This document shows positions 36,598-46,409 of a stretch of DNA of 64,000 bases, one piece after another. The notes under the pieces are model-generated. The model did not search any database. It was not told where the DNA came from and worked only from the letters and a program-made list of their open reading frames with translations. Every line of letters begins with the position of its first letter. The first letter of the stretch is position 1. The stretch spans positions 868,001 to 932,000 of the forward strand of contig OW568868.1 of the NCBI GenBank assembly GCA_938743325.2. Direction: 5' to 3'. The DNA is from Pycnococcus provasolii (lineage: Eukaryota; Chlorophyta; Pseudoscourfieldiophyceae; Pseudoscourfieldiales; Pycnococcaceae). A program made the position numbers and the translations under genes.

Positions 36598-37005
36598 TTA
36601 CTTTTGCTGCGTCATGTTTCGCACGTAGAGCGCGAGAAGAATGATTGCGAGCGGTAGGAGGAACTGCATGAGAGTTTGGAACGCTCCTGGGCTTGCGTTC
36701 GCCTGCGCGGATCCTTCCGGTGCGCTGTCCCCCCCCTCGTACTCGCCGATAAAGTACTCCTTCATCATTTTGTTGGCGGTATTGCTGTGTCCGACGTCGT
36801 CGTACTCGGACGTCGCATCCTTTCCACTTGCGTTGAGCACGACGTCCGATCCTCCCGGGTGTTCGTCGAGGAACTTGGTGATGTCGTACACCTTTCCGTG
36901 TATGACGATCCAGCAGTCTTCTTCGGAGTTGTGCTTGTTGACTTCGTCTAGGCTGATGACCTTCGCGTCGACTTCCGGCGCAGGCGCATTTTCCGAAGTG
37001 CTCAT
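36598..37005 (-). CDS. CYB5: Cytochrome b5, tail-anchored, 135 aa
   Basis: An ER or outer-membrane electron carrier for desaturases and hydroxylases. The heme-binding core (about 15-90) has axial ligands in DEHPGG (His49) and VGHSN (His73). A Pro/Ala/Ser-rich linker precedes a C-terminal membrane span (about 111-130, LMQFLLPLAIILLALYV) and a short tail ending QQK, the usual tail-anchor layout. It is convergent with the otubain gene and divergent from ARL13. Confidence 0.95.
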   Translation of the reverse strand: MSTSENAPAPEVDAKVISLDEVNKHNSEEDCWIVIHGKVYDITKFLDEHPGGSDVVLNASGKDATSEYDDVGHSNTANKMMKEYFIGEYEGGDSAPEGSAQANASPGAFQTLMQFLLPLAIILLALYVRNMTQQK

Positions 37006-37560
37006 ACTTTCTTCCTCTTCTTAAAAAACGTACTCACTTATTGTGAGCAAACAACGAACGAGGATTCGCAAAGCAGAGAGAGAAAGTGCGCAGGGAGATG
37101 AAGTTGGATGTCAGGACGAAAGAAACCCCTTGAAAGCGAGCGTTGAGAAGACTTCGACGAGCAGTTACGGAGAAGGAGGAAGTACGACGAAACGAGTGGA
37201 GGAGAAGGCCGGGCCCGGGGGCGGCACACTACGTCGATGCATCTGGGGGGGATACACCATTGGTTGGGTAGACTTTTACTGTATGTAATTGCTTTCCCCC
37301 TCCTTCGAACTTCGCATAGTCCGTCTCCGCGTCTTGCCGTCGTTGCCTTGCGGCCTTGCAGCCTTGCCGTTGGTCCCTGACACCTGACCTTATTACGGGT
37401 ATAGGACCCGCGGCTTGTTCACGCACGGGACTTTGTCTGCGTCTGAGTCTGCGCCGTTTCCACATCTTCGTTCGAACATTTGATTTCTGTTTTAAGATTT
37501 CTGGTAGGTGCTGTGGCCCTTTTATTTTTTATTAAAAATAGGGGCTTTTATTTAATCTCC
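37006..37560. other. Divergent intergenic region, cytochrome b5 and ARL13
   Basis: 555 bp with a GGCCGGGCCCGGGGG GC block near 37205-37220 and an AT-rich stretch (near 37520-37550) just before the ARL13 ATG. No gene or RNA was recognised. Confidence 0.4.
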
Positions 37561-38610
37561 ATGTTCACGCTCGCACGCAACCTCGTCAACTACCTGCGGG
37601 AGAAATCGGAAAAGAGGTGCCGGCTCATATGCGTCGGACTCGACGGTGCGGGCAAAACCACGCTCGTCGGCGCGGCGTCCAACGAGCCTGTGGGAGACAC
37701 CGTCGCACCGACCATGGGATTCCAAAAGGCGTCCGTCACCACGGGAAGATTTCACGTTGACGTCTACGACCTAGGAGGCGGAAAGAGGATACGAGGAATA
37801 TGGAAGGAGTACACCGCGGAGGTGCACGGCACGGTGTTCGTCGTCGACGCCGCTAACAAGGACAGGTTCGACGAGGCGAGGGAAGTGCTGCACGCAACGC
37901 TGAAAGACGACTACATGTCTGGCAAGCCGCTCCTCATCTTCGCCAACAAGCAGGACCTCGAAGGAGCGGCGAGCAGCGCGGCGCTCGCGGAGGCACTCAA
38001 ACTCCCGTCCGTCGCGGACGTGCGCTTCCACGTCGTCGAGTGCAGTGCCAAGGGCGCGACGGATCCGAACATCGCGCAGGGTCTGAAGTGGCTGCTCGGT
38101 GCGGTGGAGTCGGACTTCCGCAAGCTGAACAAGCGAGTGGAGGTGGAGGGTGCGGCGATGCGAGAGAGGCAGGAGCGCGAGAAGGAGGAGAGGCGAAAGC
38201 GCGCCGCAGCGGCACGCGAGGAGCGGCGGAGACAGCGCGAGCGCGAGGCGGCGGAGGCGGAGGCGGAGGCGGAGGCGGCCAAGTCGGCAACGTCCACGGT
38301 GGCGTTGGAATCGACGGCGGACACGGCCGCCTCCCCGCCAAAGGTGGCCCCCTCCCCGCCAAAGGTGGCCGCCTCCCCGCAGAACGAGAAGGAGCTTCTG
38401 GCTGTCACGCCCGCGCCGCGCGCCGTGACAGAGGCAAGTAAGGAGGAGGAGGTGGTGGAGGAGACGGGTAAGGCGATGTTCGCGCCTCTTCCCGGCACCG
38501 TGGCGAGCCCAACAGCTAGCGTTGAGATTTCGCCCGGCGCGCTCGGCCGGCCTGAGCTGCTGCCGCCCTTGAACGCGAACGCGCCATCGCCGACGCCAAC
38601 GTACGTGTAA
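37561..38610 (+). CDS. ARL13: ARL13-type ciliary GTPase, 349 aa
   Basis: An ARF-like GTPase that in other eukaryotes acts as exchange factor for ARL3 and traffics lipid-modified proteins into cilia. The P-loop is GLDGAGKTT (26-34), switch I has TVAPTMGF, and switch II reads DLGGGKRIRGIWKEY. GGG in place of the usual GGQ is the ARL13 hallmark. NKQD and CSAKG complete nucleotide binding. The C-terminal part is a charged Arg/Glu coiled coil (about 190-245), then a Pro/Ala/Val-rich tail as in ARL13B. Unlike mammalian ARL13B there is no Cys in the first 19 residues for palmitoylation. The frame extends upstream only from a TTG. Presence implies a cilium or flagellum in the life cycle. Confidence 0.93.
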   Translation: MFTLARNLVNYLREKSEKRCRLICVGLDGAGKTTLVGAASNEPVGDTVAPTMGFQKASVTTGRFHVDVYDLGGGKRIRGIWKEYTAEVHGTVFVVDAANKDRFDEAREVLHATLKDDYMSGKPLLIFANKQDLEGAASSAALAEALKLPSVADVRFHVVECSAKGATDPNIAQGLKWLLGAVESDFRKLNKRVEVEGAAMRERQEREKEERRKRAAAAREERRRQREREAAEAEAEAEAAKSATSTVALESTADTAASPPKVAPSPPKVAASPQNEKELLAVTPAPRAVTEASKEEEVVEETGKAMFAPLPGTVASPTASVEISPGALGRPELLPPLNANAPSPTPTYV

Positions 38611-38647
38611 AAGTGTTATCTAATTTCTCATTCCATTTTGCATTTCG

Positions 38648-38652
38648 TGTAA
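38648..38652 (+). terminator. TGTAA polyadenylation signal, ARL13 gene
   Basis: TGTAA lies 38 bp after the ARL13 stop codon. Confidence 0.4.
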
Positions 38653-38812
38653 ACCTGGATAGTTACAGAAATCCGGGGATTGAAGATTTTGCATTTCGGG
38701 GGATTCCGGTTGGGGAAATTTTTCTCGTTTTTCTTGTCAATTTTCTTGATTCATCCATGGCGGATGTTTCGTCAATCTACGCTTCTTCGTCACTGTTTCC
38801 TTCGTCGTGCCG

Positions 38813-40468
38813 ATGTTGTGCTCCGTGGTAGCGGCGGTCCTCGTGACGTTGATGATGTTGGTGTGCTGCTCAGTCGCTCACGTTGTTCCGATAGCACGTG
38901 CGTCGTTCGTCGTGCATGTTCCGCTCATCCGGATGAATGATGGAGGAATGGTGATTGATGATGACTCGTCGTCGTACTCACAGCCTCCCACTCGCCGTCG
39001 GCGAGGACAACGACGACGCCTGATTGGTGATGGTGGTAATGCCTCCTTGCTCCGCGCGCGAAAGGCGGACGTGTACGTATTCGAGGATGACGCGCTGCCG
39101 CCGCTCGTGGCGCACGTCCGTGTCAACGACAACATTCTGCGCGTTCTCGTGGATACGGGAAGCGCGGATATGGTGGTGAAACTGGCGAAGGAGGAGAATG
39201 ATGACAAAAATAGCAATCTTGTGAATACCACAGAAGCACCGCCACCTCAGTGCGTATGGGCAAGGCTGGCATTACGCGGGCAAGTGCCCTGTGACTCGTT
39301 TCGCTTCGCATTCGGCGCGTGCACGTGCACGTGCGCAATAGGCGGTGAGTGCAGAGTGAGAGGGCAATACGCGGATGGAGGAAGCTTCGACGGCAAACTC
39401 GTGACCGCGAATGTCTCGCTTCCCGTCGACGGCGAACCTGCGAAGGCGATTGTCGTTGGCGTCGTGCCATCTGGGCCATTCGACAGCTCTTCGTTCATTG
39501 CGCCGGGCGTCGATGGGATCCTTGGCCTTGCTCCAGCTGGCGTGAGCATGAGTGGACATCCCAATGTGCTCAATCAGCTAGAGTTGGCGGGTGTGCTGCG
39601 CCCCGAGAAGAGCGATGGGTCGTTCTCGTTATGCGCGCCGAGTCCCGCCGGCGGTGTGCTTGCTATTGGCGGTCGGTATCCCAGAGAAGGACACCACCAG
39701 TGGATGTATGCCGCGCAGAGCACCGCAGATCGATATACCGTTGACATCCAAAGTATGCTCATCGAAAGCCCAAACATCACAACAGCTGCAGCAGCACGCG
39801 TCGACTACAACTTCACGATGGCGGCGGAGGCTGGTTTGGGTAACGAGGATTCTCTGCCGATTTTGGATTCTGGGACGAATTGGGCAACGTTCCCTACAAA
39901 GCTCATTAAAGCGCTAGAGCAACCGCTGGTGACGGCGATTTGCACCGAGAAGGAGAAGAGTCGGTGCATCAAATCTGTGGGCTTGCTGTTGAATTCCACG
40001 CGCGTGAACGTCTGCGGTTACTTCACAAACGACGAAATTGAAAGGTTTCCAGACATGACGTTGCTCCTTCGCGGCAAGCAGCAAAATTTGTTGTGGCTAC
40101 GAGTTGGCAGTAGTGCGACTCCTGAAATTCCGTTCAAACTGCATCCCTTCGACTGGGCCATGTCGCCCGTTAGTGGGTGTCACAACGAGAAGAACAAGAC
40201 CTACAATACTATTCCTCTTCAGATGGCGGTACTTGACGGTGGCGAGACGCTTGGCATCGACAAGGTGACACTCGGCGCATTTGCGCTCAGCCCGTACGCC
40301 GTTCACTTCGACCCCAGCCGACGTCGCATCGGGTTTCTGCCATCACGCGGAGCGTCAGTCGCTGGTGCGTGTGCGCCTCCCGAAGCTGAGGCGGGCGGCA
40401 CACGGCACGCGGCTGAGGCGCTGGCGACGGCGCGCGTGGGAGCGAGCGCGTTGCTGCGTCGCGAGTGA
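38813..40468 (+). CDS. Pepsin-like aspartic protease, 551 aa
   Basis: Family A1 endopeptidase with both catalytic motifs: VDTGSADM in the N lobe and ILDSGTNWATFP in the C lobe. The expected DGILGLAPAG segment follows the first lobe. An N-terminal hydrophobic leader (about residues 3-27) is a signal peptide, and an Arg/Ser-rich propeptide-like region precedes the mature part. Several NxT/NxS sites suggest glycosylation. The C lobe is rich in Cys, consistent with disulfides. The C-terminal 45 residues (after FLPSRGAS) are Ala/Glu/Arg-rich and unusual, possibly a processed tail. The frame starts at a GTG at 38807; ATG 38813 is preferred. Same strand as ARL13 and CtpA. Confidence 0.9.
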   Translation: MLCSVVAAVLVTLMMLVCCSVAHVVPIARASFVVHVPLIRMNDGGMVIDDDSSSYSQPPTRRRRGQRRRLIGDGGNASLLRARKADVYVFEDDALPPLVAHVRVNDNILRVLVDTGSADMVVKLAKEENDDKNSNLVNTTEAPPPQCVWARLALRGQVPCDSFRFAFGACTCTCAIGGECRVRGQYADGGSFDGKLVTANVSLPVDGEPAKAIVVGVVPSGPFDSSSFIAPGVDGILGLAPAGVSMSGHPNVLNQLELAGVLRPEKSDGSFSLCAPSPAGGVLAIGGRYPREGHHQWMYAAQSTADRYTVDIQSMLIESPNITTAAAARVDYNFTMAAEAGLGNEDSLPILDSGTNWATFPTKLIKALEQPLVTAICTEKEKSRCIKSVGLLLNSTRVNVCGYFTNDEIERFPDMTLLLRGKQQNLLWLRVGSSATPEIPFKLHPFDWAMSPVSGCHNEKNKTYNTIPLQMAVLDGGETLGIDKVTLGAFALSPYAVHFDPSRRRIGFLPSRGASVAGACAPPEAEAGGTRHAAEALATARVGASALLRRE

Positions 40469-40606
40469 GAGTAAGATTTGCATGGTGTTGATGGCAGAGG
40501 TGTTTAGGGGTTGGAGATTTCGCGAGATTCATTTCGTTTCGTCCTTGATTTTTCGCCCTCGCCCCACAGCCCCACGTTCCCGATAACAAACTCCCCTGAG
40601 AGCACC

Positions 40607-41986
40607 ATGTCCTCCGATAAAGCTTTTGCGCGGCAGAAGAAGACGGCCTACGCACGAAGACCACTATGCGCGCGCGCGCGCGCCCAGTCTGACGTGTACG
40701 GGTGTACTCCAGCTTCGAGAGCGACATCCGTCCCTTCCGCGATCCCTTGCGCGCTGAAACGTGGCGTCGCGTCTCTGATTGCGAGCACAGTCATCGCGCT
40801 CACGCCGTGCCCACAGCCAGCCGCCGCTGTGACCGAGGAGCAGCTGTTATTCCTCGAGGCGTGGCGTGCCGTTGACAAGGCGTACGTCGACAAGTCGTTC
40901 GCGGGGAACAACTGGCTGAAAACCAAGGAGAAGTTCCTCAAGAGCGAGACGATGTTCGAGCGAGACGACACGTACGCGGCGATCCGCAAGATGCTCGCGC
41001 TGCTCAACGACCCGTTCACGCGGTTCCTGGAGCCAGATCGGATGCAGGCGATGCAGCGTGCGACGGCGGGAGCCTCAGCGGGTGGCGGCGCGGGCGTCGA
41101 GGTCACCGTCGGAGACGGCGACAAGCTCATCGTCGTCGCACCGTTGATTGGGGGACCGGCGGAGCGCGCGGGCGTGCAGCCCGGCGACGAGATTGTTGGC
41201 GTCAACGGCGACGACGTGCGTGGCCTGAGCGCGTACGAGCTCGCGGAAAAGCTGATTGGCGAGCCGGGAACGCCGCTCAAGCTGTCGGTGGTACGAACTG
41301 GAGGCGCGCGCGACGACGTGGAACTCGTGCGCGAGCCAATCAAGGTGGCGAAGGTTTCGAGCGGCACGTGCGCGATTCCGGCGACGGAGCAGCGTTCGGA
41401 ACGAGCAATCGCGTACATTCGCATTCCAGCTTGGAGCAAGGATACGGCAAAGCAGCTGCTGGAGACACTCAAGGCGGTTGGCAAGGTGGACGGCATTGTC
41501 GTTGACCTGCGCAACAACTACGGCGGCTTTTTCCCGTCTGCCGTCGACGCTGCGTCTCTCTTCATGAACAAGGGCGTGGTGGTGTACACGGCTGATACGA
41601 CGGGCCCGCTCGACGCTTACGACGTGAATGGAGACTACACCGTCTTTGCCGACACGAAGACGCCGTTGGCGCTTCTTGTGAACAAGGGAACGGCGAGTGC
41701 GAGCGAGGTGTTCAGCGGCGCACTGCGCGACAACAACCGCGCTCTTGTCGTTGGCAACGAGAATACGTTTGGAAAGGGGCTCATTCAAACGCTTCTTCCT
41801 CTTTCTGACGGCAGTGGTGTGACCATCACCGTTCGCGAGTACCGCACGCCGAACAATATCTCTATTAACAAGGTTGGCATCTCACCTGACCGTGCGTACG
41901 GCGACGCCGACATTCCCGATAGTGCGCGTGGGTTCTGCGACAGCGTCGTCGAGAATCCAAAGGTGCTGAAAACGTTCTTTCGATGA
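40607..41986 (+). CDS. CTPA: Carboxyl-terminal processing protease CtpA (D1 maturation), 459 aa
   Basis: A thylakoid-lumen serine protease (EC 3.4.21.102) that trims the C terminus of photosystem II protein D1. The N terminus is a bipartite leader: Arg/Ser-rich transit region, then a hydrophobic lumen signal (GVASLIASTVIALTP) ending in Ala-Ala-Ala near residue 74. The PDZ domain is about 150-235 (GGPAERAGVQPGDEIVGVNG). The catalytic dyad is Ser364 in TASASEVF and Lys390 in FGKGLIQ. Length fits the family. The frame extends upstream from a TTG; ATG 40607 was chosen. It lies tandem after the aspartic protease and convergent with a plastid ferredoxin gene. Confidence 0.94.
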   Translation: MSSDKAFARQKKTAYARRPLCARARAQSDVYGCTPASRATSVPSAIPCALKRGVASLIASTVIALTPCPQPAAAVTEEQLLFLEAWRAVDKAYVDKSFAGNNWLKTKEKFLKSETMFERDDTYAAIRKMLALLNDPFTRFLEPDRMQAMQRATAGASAGGGAGVEVTVGDGDKLIVVAPLIGGPAERAGVQPGDEIVGVNGDDVRGLSAYELAEKLIGEPGTPLKLSVVRTGGARDDVELVREPIKVAKVSSGTCAIPATEQRSERAIAYIRIPAWSKDTAKQLLETLKAVGKVDGIVVDLRNNYGGFFPSAVDAASLFMNKGVVVYTADTTGPLDAYDVNGDYTVFADTKTPLALLVNKGTASASEVFSGALRDNNRALVVGNENTFGKGLIQTLLPLSDGSGVTITVREYRTPNNISINKVGISPDRAYGDADIPDSARGFCDSVVENPKVLKTFFR

Positions 41987-42008
41987 CAAATAAAAGAGTG
42001 ACATATAC

Positions 42009-42013
42009 TGTAA
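42009..42013 (+). terminator. TGTAA polyadenylation signal, CtpA gene
   Basis: TGTAA lies 23 bp after the CtpA stop codon. Confidence 0.45.
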
Positions 42014-42065
42014 TGTTCGTTTTGAATCTGAGTCAAACGGCGTGGGTGTGGTTGTTGTTGACACC

Positions 42066-42476
42066 TTACTGCAGCGAGTTTTCGTATGCCGTTCGTGCCT
42101 CGTCAACGGCGTCTGCGTCGATGCCTTCGACGGTTGCGAACGCCGCAGCAATTTTGTCCGGCGTTTTACATCCGTAGAACATCTTTTCGTTGACTGAGAT
42201 GTTCGGTCCCATAGCGCAGTCTCCGAAGCAGTCCTGTTCTTCGACTTGCACGTTGAGCGTTTCCGCGAGAGCGAGTGCACACTTTAAGGTTCTCCTCGCC
42301 CCTCTTTGTTTGCACTCCTTGTTTTGGCAGACGAGCACCACCTGCTTATCGGAGGATGAGGATGACGAGGAGGATGACGCACGCACGACAAGCGACGCAC
42401 GACGCCCGCCAGTTGTCTTGTTCAAGGCTTGCCCTCTTAGAGTGGTATTGTGAATAGACAGAATGTGAGTCGCCAT
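42066..42476 (-). CDS. Plastid thioredoxin-like 2Fe-2S ferredoxin, 136 aa
   Basis: The domain is a thioredoxin-like fold that binds a 2Fe-2S cluster (family related to NuoE and cyanobacterial ferredoxins). Ligand-type cysteines are arranged as VCQNKECKQRGA and DCFGDCAMGPN, with the CxxxxC/CxxxC spacing typical of plant and cyanobacterial members. The first 35 residues are Arg/Thr/Ser-rich, fitting a transit peptide, then a poly-Ser run. A further Cys (TLKCAL) is not part of the canonical set. The frame extends 54 codons upstream from a TTG, which would run into the divergent ankyrin gene, so ATG 42476 was chosen. Divergent spacing to that gene is 183 bp. Confidence 0.88.
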   Translation of the reverse strand: MATHILSIHNTTLRGQALNKTTGGRRASLVVRASSSSSSSSSDKQVVLVCQNKECKQRGARRTLKCALALAETLNVQVEEQDCFGDCAMGPNISVNEKMFYGCKTPDKIAAAFATVEGIDADAVDEARTAYENSLQ

Positions 42477-42659
42477 CGTAAGAGGGATGGCGATCGGATG
42501 GGGAAAAGCAAGATTTTGCGTCCGGTTCCATGATCTAGGTCCAAGGAGGGATCCCCGAGAAAAGCATCCATTGCAGTGTTGTGTCTTGAGCCTTTTCCGC
42601 CTTTTCGTTCCCCCCGGCCGCAAATCCTCTCTGCACAAGCTATCTTAGCTGGGGGAACG

Positions 42660-45600
42660 ATGGATGCCGCACGGTCGGCAACGTTCCACCTTAACGACCT
42701 TCGCGACAACAAGAATGGCAATGTCCTCTGCTCCGACTCTCTTGCGCGCGCCGCCATCGCAGTCGTGCTCGCGCAGCAACCCTGGAAGACGGCGAATGCA
42801 GCGGAAGACGAACACGCCGAGTTGCTGCGCGAACGCCTCAACCGCTTGCGCAGCTTACTGGCAGAGAAGCCCGACTCCGCACCAACGAAACAGCTAGAAC
42901 TGCACGCCGCGTTCATCGGAATGTGCCTCGCAAACATGGCCAGCAAGCGGCCAACTATACGCGCAATCGCCTCGCGCATTCGCAAATACGTCGGACTGCT
43001 TGAGGCGGTTCTACCCGAGCACCTCGATGGTCTACTCGTGCGCAAGGTGAAGATACAAATCCTCCTGCAGGCTTGCAAACTTGATTTGCCGCAAGTCGTG
43101 CGTGCTTGCATCAGTCACCTCGATATGCCAAAGCATTCCTGCGATAGGAAAAAACGCACAGCCTTGCACTATGCAGTTAGCAACTCGGCGTATATGGCGG
43201 TGCAGGCCGTGCTCACGTCGGAGAATCCAAGGGAGCCCTTCTTTATTTCCGCGGAGGAGAATGCTGCTGCGGCGAGCCTTTTCGCGCAAAGCGACGTCCG
43301 CAACAATGACATTCTCACGCTCACAATCAAGCGACGCGACTTCGACATGCTCTACGAGCTTTTAGGTGACGTATGGACTTCTGAACGTGATTCGGACGAG
43401 TCGGATTCCTACTTCCTGAAGTTGTCACGAAGTGTTCTGAGCGACCTGAAATCGCCGAGTACGCTCAAGCTCGGAAAACGGTATGCATGCGGTCAGGATA
43501 TCTTTGTTGCAATGCAGCTTCAAATCAGCCGCGAAGAGCAAGCTGGATGGAAGTGGGCACAAAGCGCACGAGACTATCTCAACGAATGGAATCGCGCGAG
43601 GCACATGAAGCGAATTTTCGATCTGACCTTGCTCAATTTCGATGGAGCGGTGAGCGAGCTCGCTTTTCGACACGAGCACATGCTACCGAAAATTCCCGAA
43701 TCATCACACGACTTGACGGAAGATGAGCGTGGCAGTCTCAACGGAGCACTTTTGTGCACATGCATCTCAAGAAAAGAGTCTCTTCAGGAACGAATTCCAT
43801 TTCAGATTTTTCTCATCGAGAAATTCCATGCGAGCTTGCTTCTTGTCAACGGCAGGACGTGGGACAACCACGAAATCGCCATTGTCGATCGCTTAGCCGC
43901 GGGCTTTGATACACGCAGAGATTTATTTTTGTTCACAGGTGACGAGGGCTTTGATGACGAGAGTGATTCATCCAAATATCGCGAAGCCCGATCGAAGGTG
44001 GCACACGACTTGGTGCGTCGATCGCTTCAGCCTTTGGAAGGACTAAAAAATAGGAATTATAGGATATTTCAGGAGAAGTGCGATTGGTCAACTGTGGGTG
44101 AGCTCAAGACTTCAGTCAAGGATTGGATTGATTATGACAGCGACCGACGTTACGGCAATTCGGATGAAGTCAAGACCGTCTTGGACGGCGAGCTATCGCG
44201 TCTATCACATGATGAGGAAGCTGCGGACCGTATCGCGCACATGGAAGCCCTGGTTGAGCGCTTCGGCTACGTGGCAGTGCCTCGTGTCGACCTTCTCGTA
44301 GCCATGGGACGCACCGAGATCGTTCAAAGATTCATTGAACTCGACTGGCTCGATCTCAATCGTCGTCTGGACGAGAAGCGAGAGGGTGCCGTCCTCGACG
44401 AGGGTCAACATCCTTCAACAGAATGTGTCGTATGCAACGGCGAGGTGAGTGCCACGTGCAGCCTTGGTGGTGAGCCGTGCGATCACGCTGTTTGTGTCGA
44501 TTGTGCATGGAACCTCTTTGGCATGACTCGAACGAACGAGCCTGACGAGCTCGAAGCAAGCTGCCCCGTCTGCCAATGTGTTTGGCGATCTCCGCGCAAA
44601 CTGCCTCCCCATGATGCAGCACGCTCCGTCTTTGCGGGTAAGATTGTGGATTTATATGGTGCGCAAGAATGGCTGCCTGAGGTGTCTCAGGCTAGCACTC
44701 TGCTATGCGACGTGGCCATGCTTGCTCATGCCACAAGCACCAGTGCACTGCGCTCTGTGGAGTATCTTCGCGACGTTGGCGTCAACCTGCGCTCACGCTT
44801 AGCGCGAGGATGGACGATCATGCACATCGCCTGCCAATCGGCCAAGGGTGCGCTCGTGGTGCGCTGGCTACTTCAAAACGGGTTCGATGACATGGTCAAC
44901 GTAACAACGGATGACGGCAGGCTGCCTCTTGATATTGCCATTGAGAACGATGTCGCCGTGTCAAAGGATGTGGCCAAAGTTGCGGCAATGCAACGTCTCG
45001 GTGAACTCCTTTGTGACGTGAACGCACCGCTCACCGCAATTCAGGAGATTGTGGAGAGTGCACCCTTTGAGCTGGAGAATCTAATGAAACCTCAATCTGC
45101 CATTGGACATCTTCTTTGCGACTTTGGCAAGGCACGTACTCGCCTTCTCGGCCCCGTTTTTGAAAGAGGCATCAATGAGGACGATCTGTTAGTGCATGGC
45201 GTTCTCAACTCCAACCACATTGAGCTTGTTGCACTTGCCGCATGCTTCAGTCGATTGGATGTCGTACAATGGCTTGAGGAGAGCAAAGATGCTGGTATAG
45301 GCAGTAATCTCGACACTCGTCGCATGCGGGATGAACCTCCTTTTGAGGATTTGCTTCACAAGCTCGGCACGCACAGCATATTCATTCCTCTCCTCGACGC
45401 CTTAAGGAAACGGCACGAGTCCAGAAGAGCGTCTGTGAGAGCTGTGAGAGCTCTTTACGCTCTCGAGCAAAAATTTGTGAAACTTCTCGAGGAAGGTGGT
45501 GCCGTTTCTGATCTGATGCGCTTGAGGGATGAGCACAAGCAAATAAAAGATGAGGCCAAAGCGTTGGGATGGCGTTCCGACACTGACTTGAAGACTTGTG

Positions 45601-46409
45601 CATTCGACTGCTACAATGATATACCGCGTAGAAAAGAGCAGACTGCATTTCTCGTCGCCGCATGCCAAGGGCATGTTCACATCGTTGAGCACTTGCTCAA
45701 TAATGAGAGCGCGCACCCCGACGATGCCTCGCTCGTGCAGGTTGCCGCGAAGACACTCTTCAGAGTCATACACTATTATGACACTTGTCAAGGAAACGCG
45801 GTCGAGGTGGTTGACTTCCTGTGCAATTGGCTCGTTGAGAAGGGTGTTGATCTCACGTCCTTGGTTGAACCCGAAAAGGATGAGGGACAGAGAAATGAGG
45901 TGCTCTTCGTTCAGGCGCTCGAGGCTTGGCAAAGTAGCGCGGAAATGATACATCATGCGTATGAGATGTTTGATGAAACTGAGGTGAAGTACAGGGAACA
46001 GGCTAGGGACAGGCATGCTCGTCAGCTTGAGATCGTGCTTACCCTCGCATCGCGACGCGAGCCTGCGAGCCTCGTGACAGACTTCCATCACGTTTGTGAT
46101 TCAAGATTCAACATTTTCGGATCTGCTTCCGTGAGTACGAGCGACAACGCCGCCATCAAGTCCATGGTGGATAACGCTTACCTTGACGTGGTGCAGGCAA
46201 TTCACGCCGCAGGGGCCGACCCTCTCGAGCGCCCAGATGATATGTTTCAGGGATGCAATGTCGTCGAGAGACTCGCACGCTCGGGGATGGTGCGTGCGAC
46301 GATGTGGTTGATCACGCACGGCGGCGTGAACCGTTCGTTGGTCAACTTGACTAGAGGCGTTTCCGACGAGATGACGGCGGCGCTCGCAGCGCTCGACGAT
46401 ACGACGTAG
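42660..46409 (+). CDS. Large ankyrin-repeat protein with central RING finger, 1249 aa
   Basis: A multi-domain protein, likely a ubiquitin ligase. A C3HC4 RING finger lies at about 589-638 (Cys589 in ECVVCNG, CDHAVCVDCAW, final CPVC at 635-638). Ankyrin-like units surround it: around 163-200 (RTALHYAVSNSAYMAVQAVL), 715-750 (GWTIMHIACQSAKGALVVRW), 990-1020 (QTAFLVAACQGHVHIVEHLL) and near the C terminus. Other segments are helical with no match I recognise. There are no introns in 3.7 kb. The frame extends upstream from a TTG; ATG 42660 was chosen. By eye the third codon positions are a little less GC-biased than those of neighbours, which may mean recent acquisition or weak expression. Confidence 0.8.
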   Translation: MDAARSATFHLNDLRDNKNGNVLCSDSLARAAIAVVLAQQPWKTANAAEDEHAELLRERLNRLRSLLAEKPDSAPTKQLELHAAFIGMCLANMASKRPTIRAIASRIRKYVGLLEAVLPEHLDGLLVRKVKIQILLQACKLDLPQVVRACISHLDMPKHSCDRKKRTALHYAVSNSAYMAVQAVLTSENPREPFFISAEENAAAASLFAQSDVRNNDILTLTIKRRDFDMLYELLGDVWTSERDSDESDSYFLKLSRSVLSDLKSPSTLKLGKRYACGQDIFVAMQLQISREEQAGWKWAQSARDYLNEWNRARHMKRIFDLTLLNFDGAVSELAFRHEHMLPKIPESSHDLTEDERGSLNGALLCTCISRKESLQERIPFQIFLIEKFHASLLLVNGRTWDNHEIAIVDRLAAGFDTRRDLFLFTGDEGFDDESDSSKYREARSKVAHDLVRRSLQPLEGLKNRNYRIFQEKCDWSTVGELKTSVKDWIDYDSDRRYGNSDEVKTVLDGELSRLSHDEEAADRIAHMEALVERFGYVAVPRVDLLVAMGRTEIVQRFIELDWLDLNRRLDEKREGAVLDEGQHPSTECVVCNGEVSATCSLGGEPCDHAVCVDCAWNLFGMTRTNEPDELEASCPVCQCVWRSPRKLPPHDAARSVFAGKIVDLYGAQEWLPEVSQASTLLCDVAMLAHATSTSALRSVEYLRDVGVNLRSRLARGWTIMHIACQSAKGALVVRWLLQNGFDDMVNVTTDDGRLPLDIAIENDVAVSKDVAKVAAMQRLGELLCDVNAPLTAIQEIVESAPFELENLMKPQSAIGHLLCDFGKARTRLLGPVFERGINEDDLLVHGVLNSNHIELVALAACFSRLDVVQWLEESKDAGIGSNLDTRRMRDEPPFEDLLHKLGTHSIFIPLLDALRKRHESRRASVRAVRALYALEQKFVKLLEEGGAVSDLMRLRDEHKQIKDEAKALGWRSDTDLKTCAFDCYNDIPRRKEQTAFLVAACQGHVHIVEHLLNNESAHPDDASLVQVAAKTLFRVIHYYDTCQGNAVEVVDFLCNWLVEKGVDLTSLVEPEKDEGQRNEVLFVQALEAWQSSAEMIHHAYEMFDETEVKYREQARDRHARQLEIVLTLASRREPASLVTDFHHVCDSRFNIFGSASVSTSDNAAIKSMVDNAYLDVVQAIHAAGADPLERPDDMFQGCNVVERLARSGMVRATMWLITHGGVNRSLVNLTRGVSDEMTAALAALDDTT

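Noticed and set aside
42066-42638. Longer ferredoxin start from TTG at 42638
   Set aside because: It has no ATG, overlaps the divergent ankyrin gene by a few bases near its leader, and encodes no targeting pattern; ATG 42476 is sufficient.
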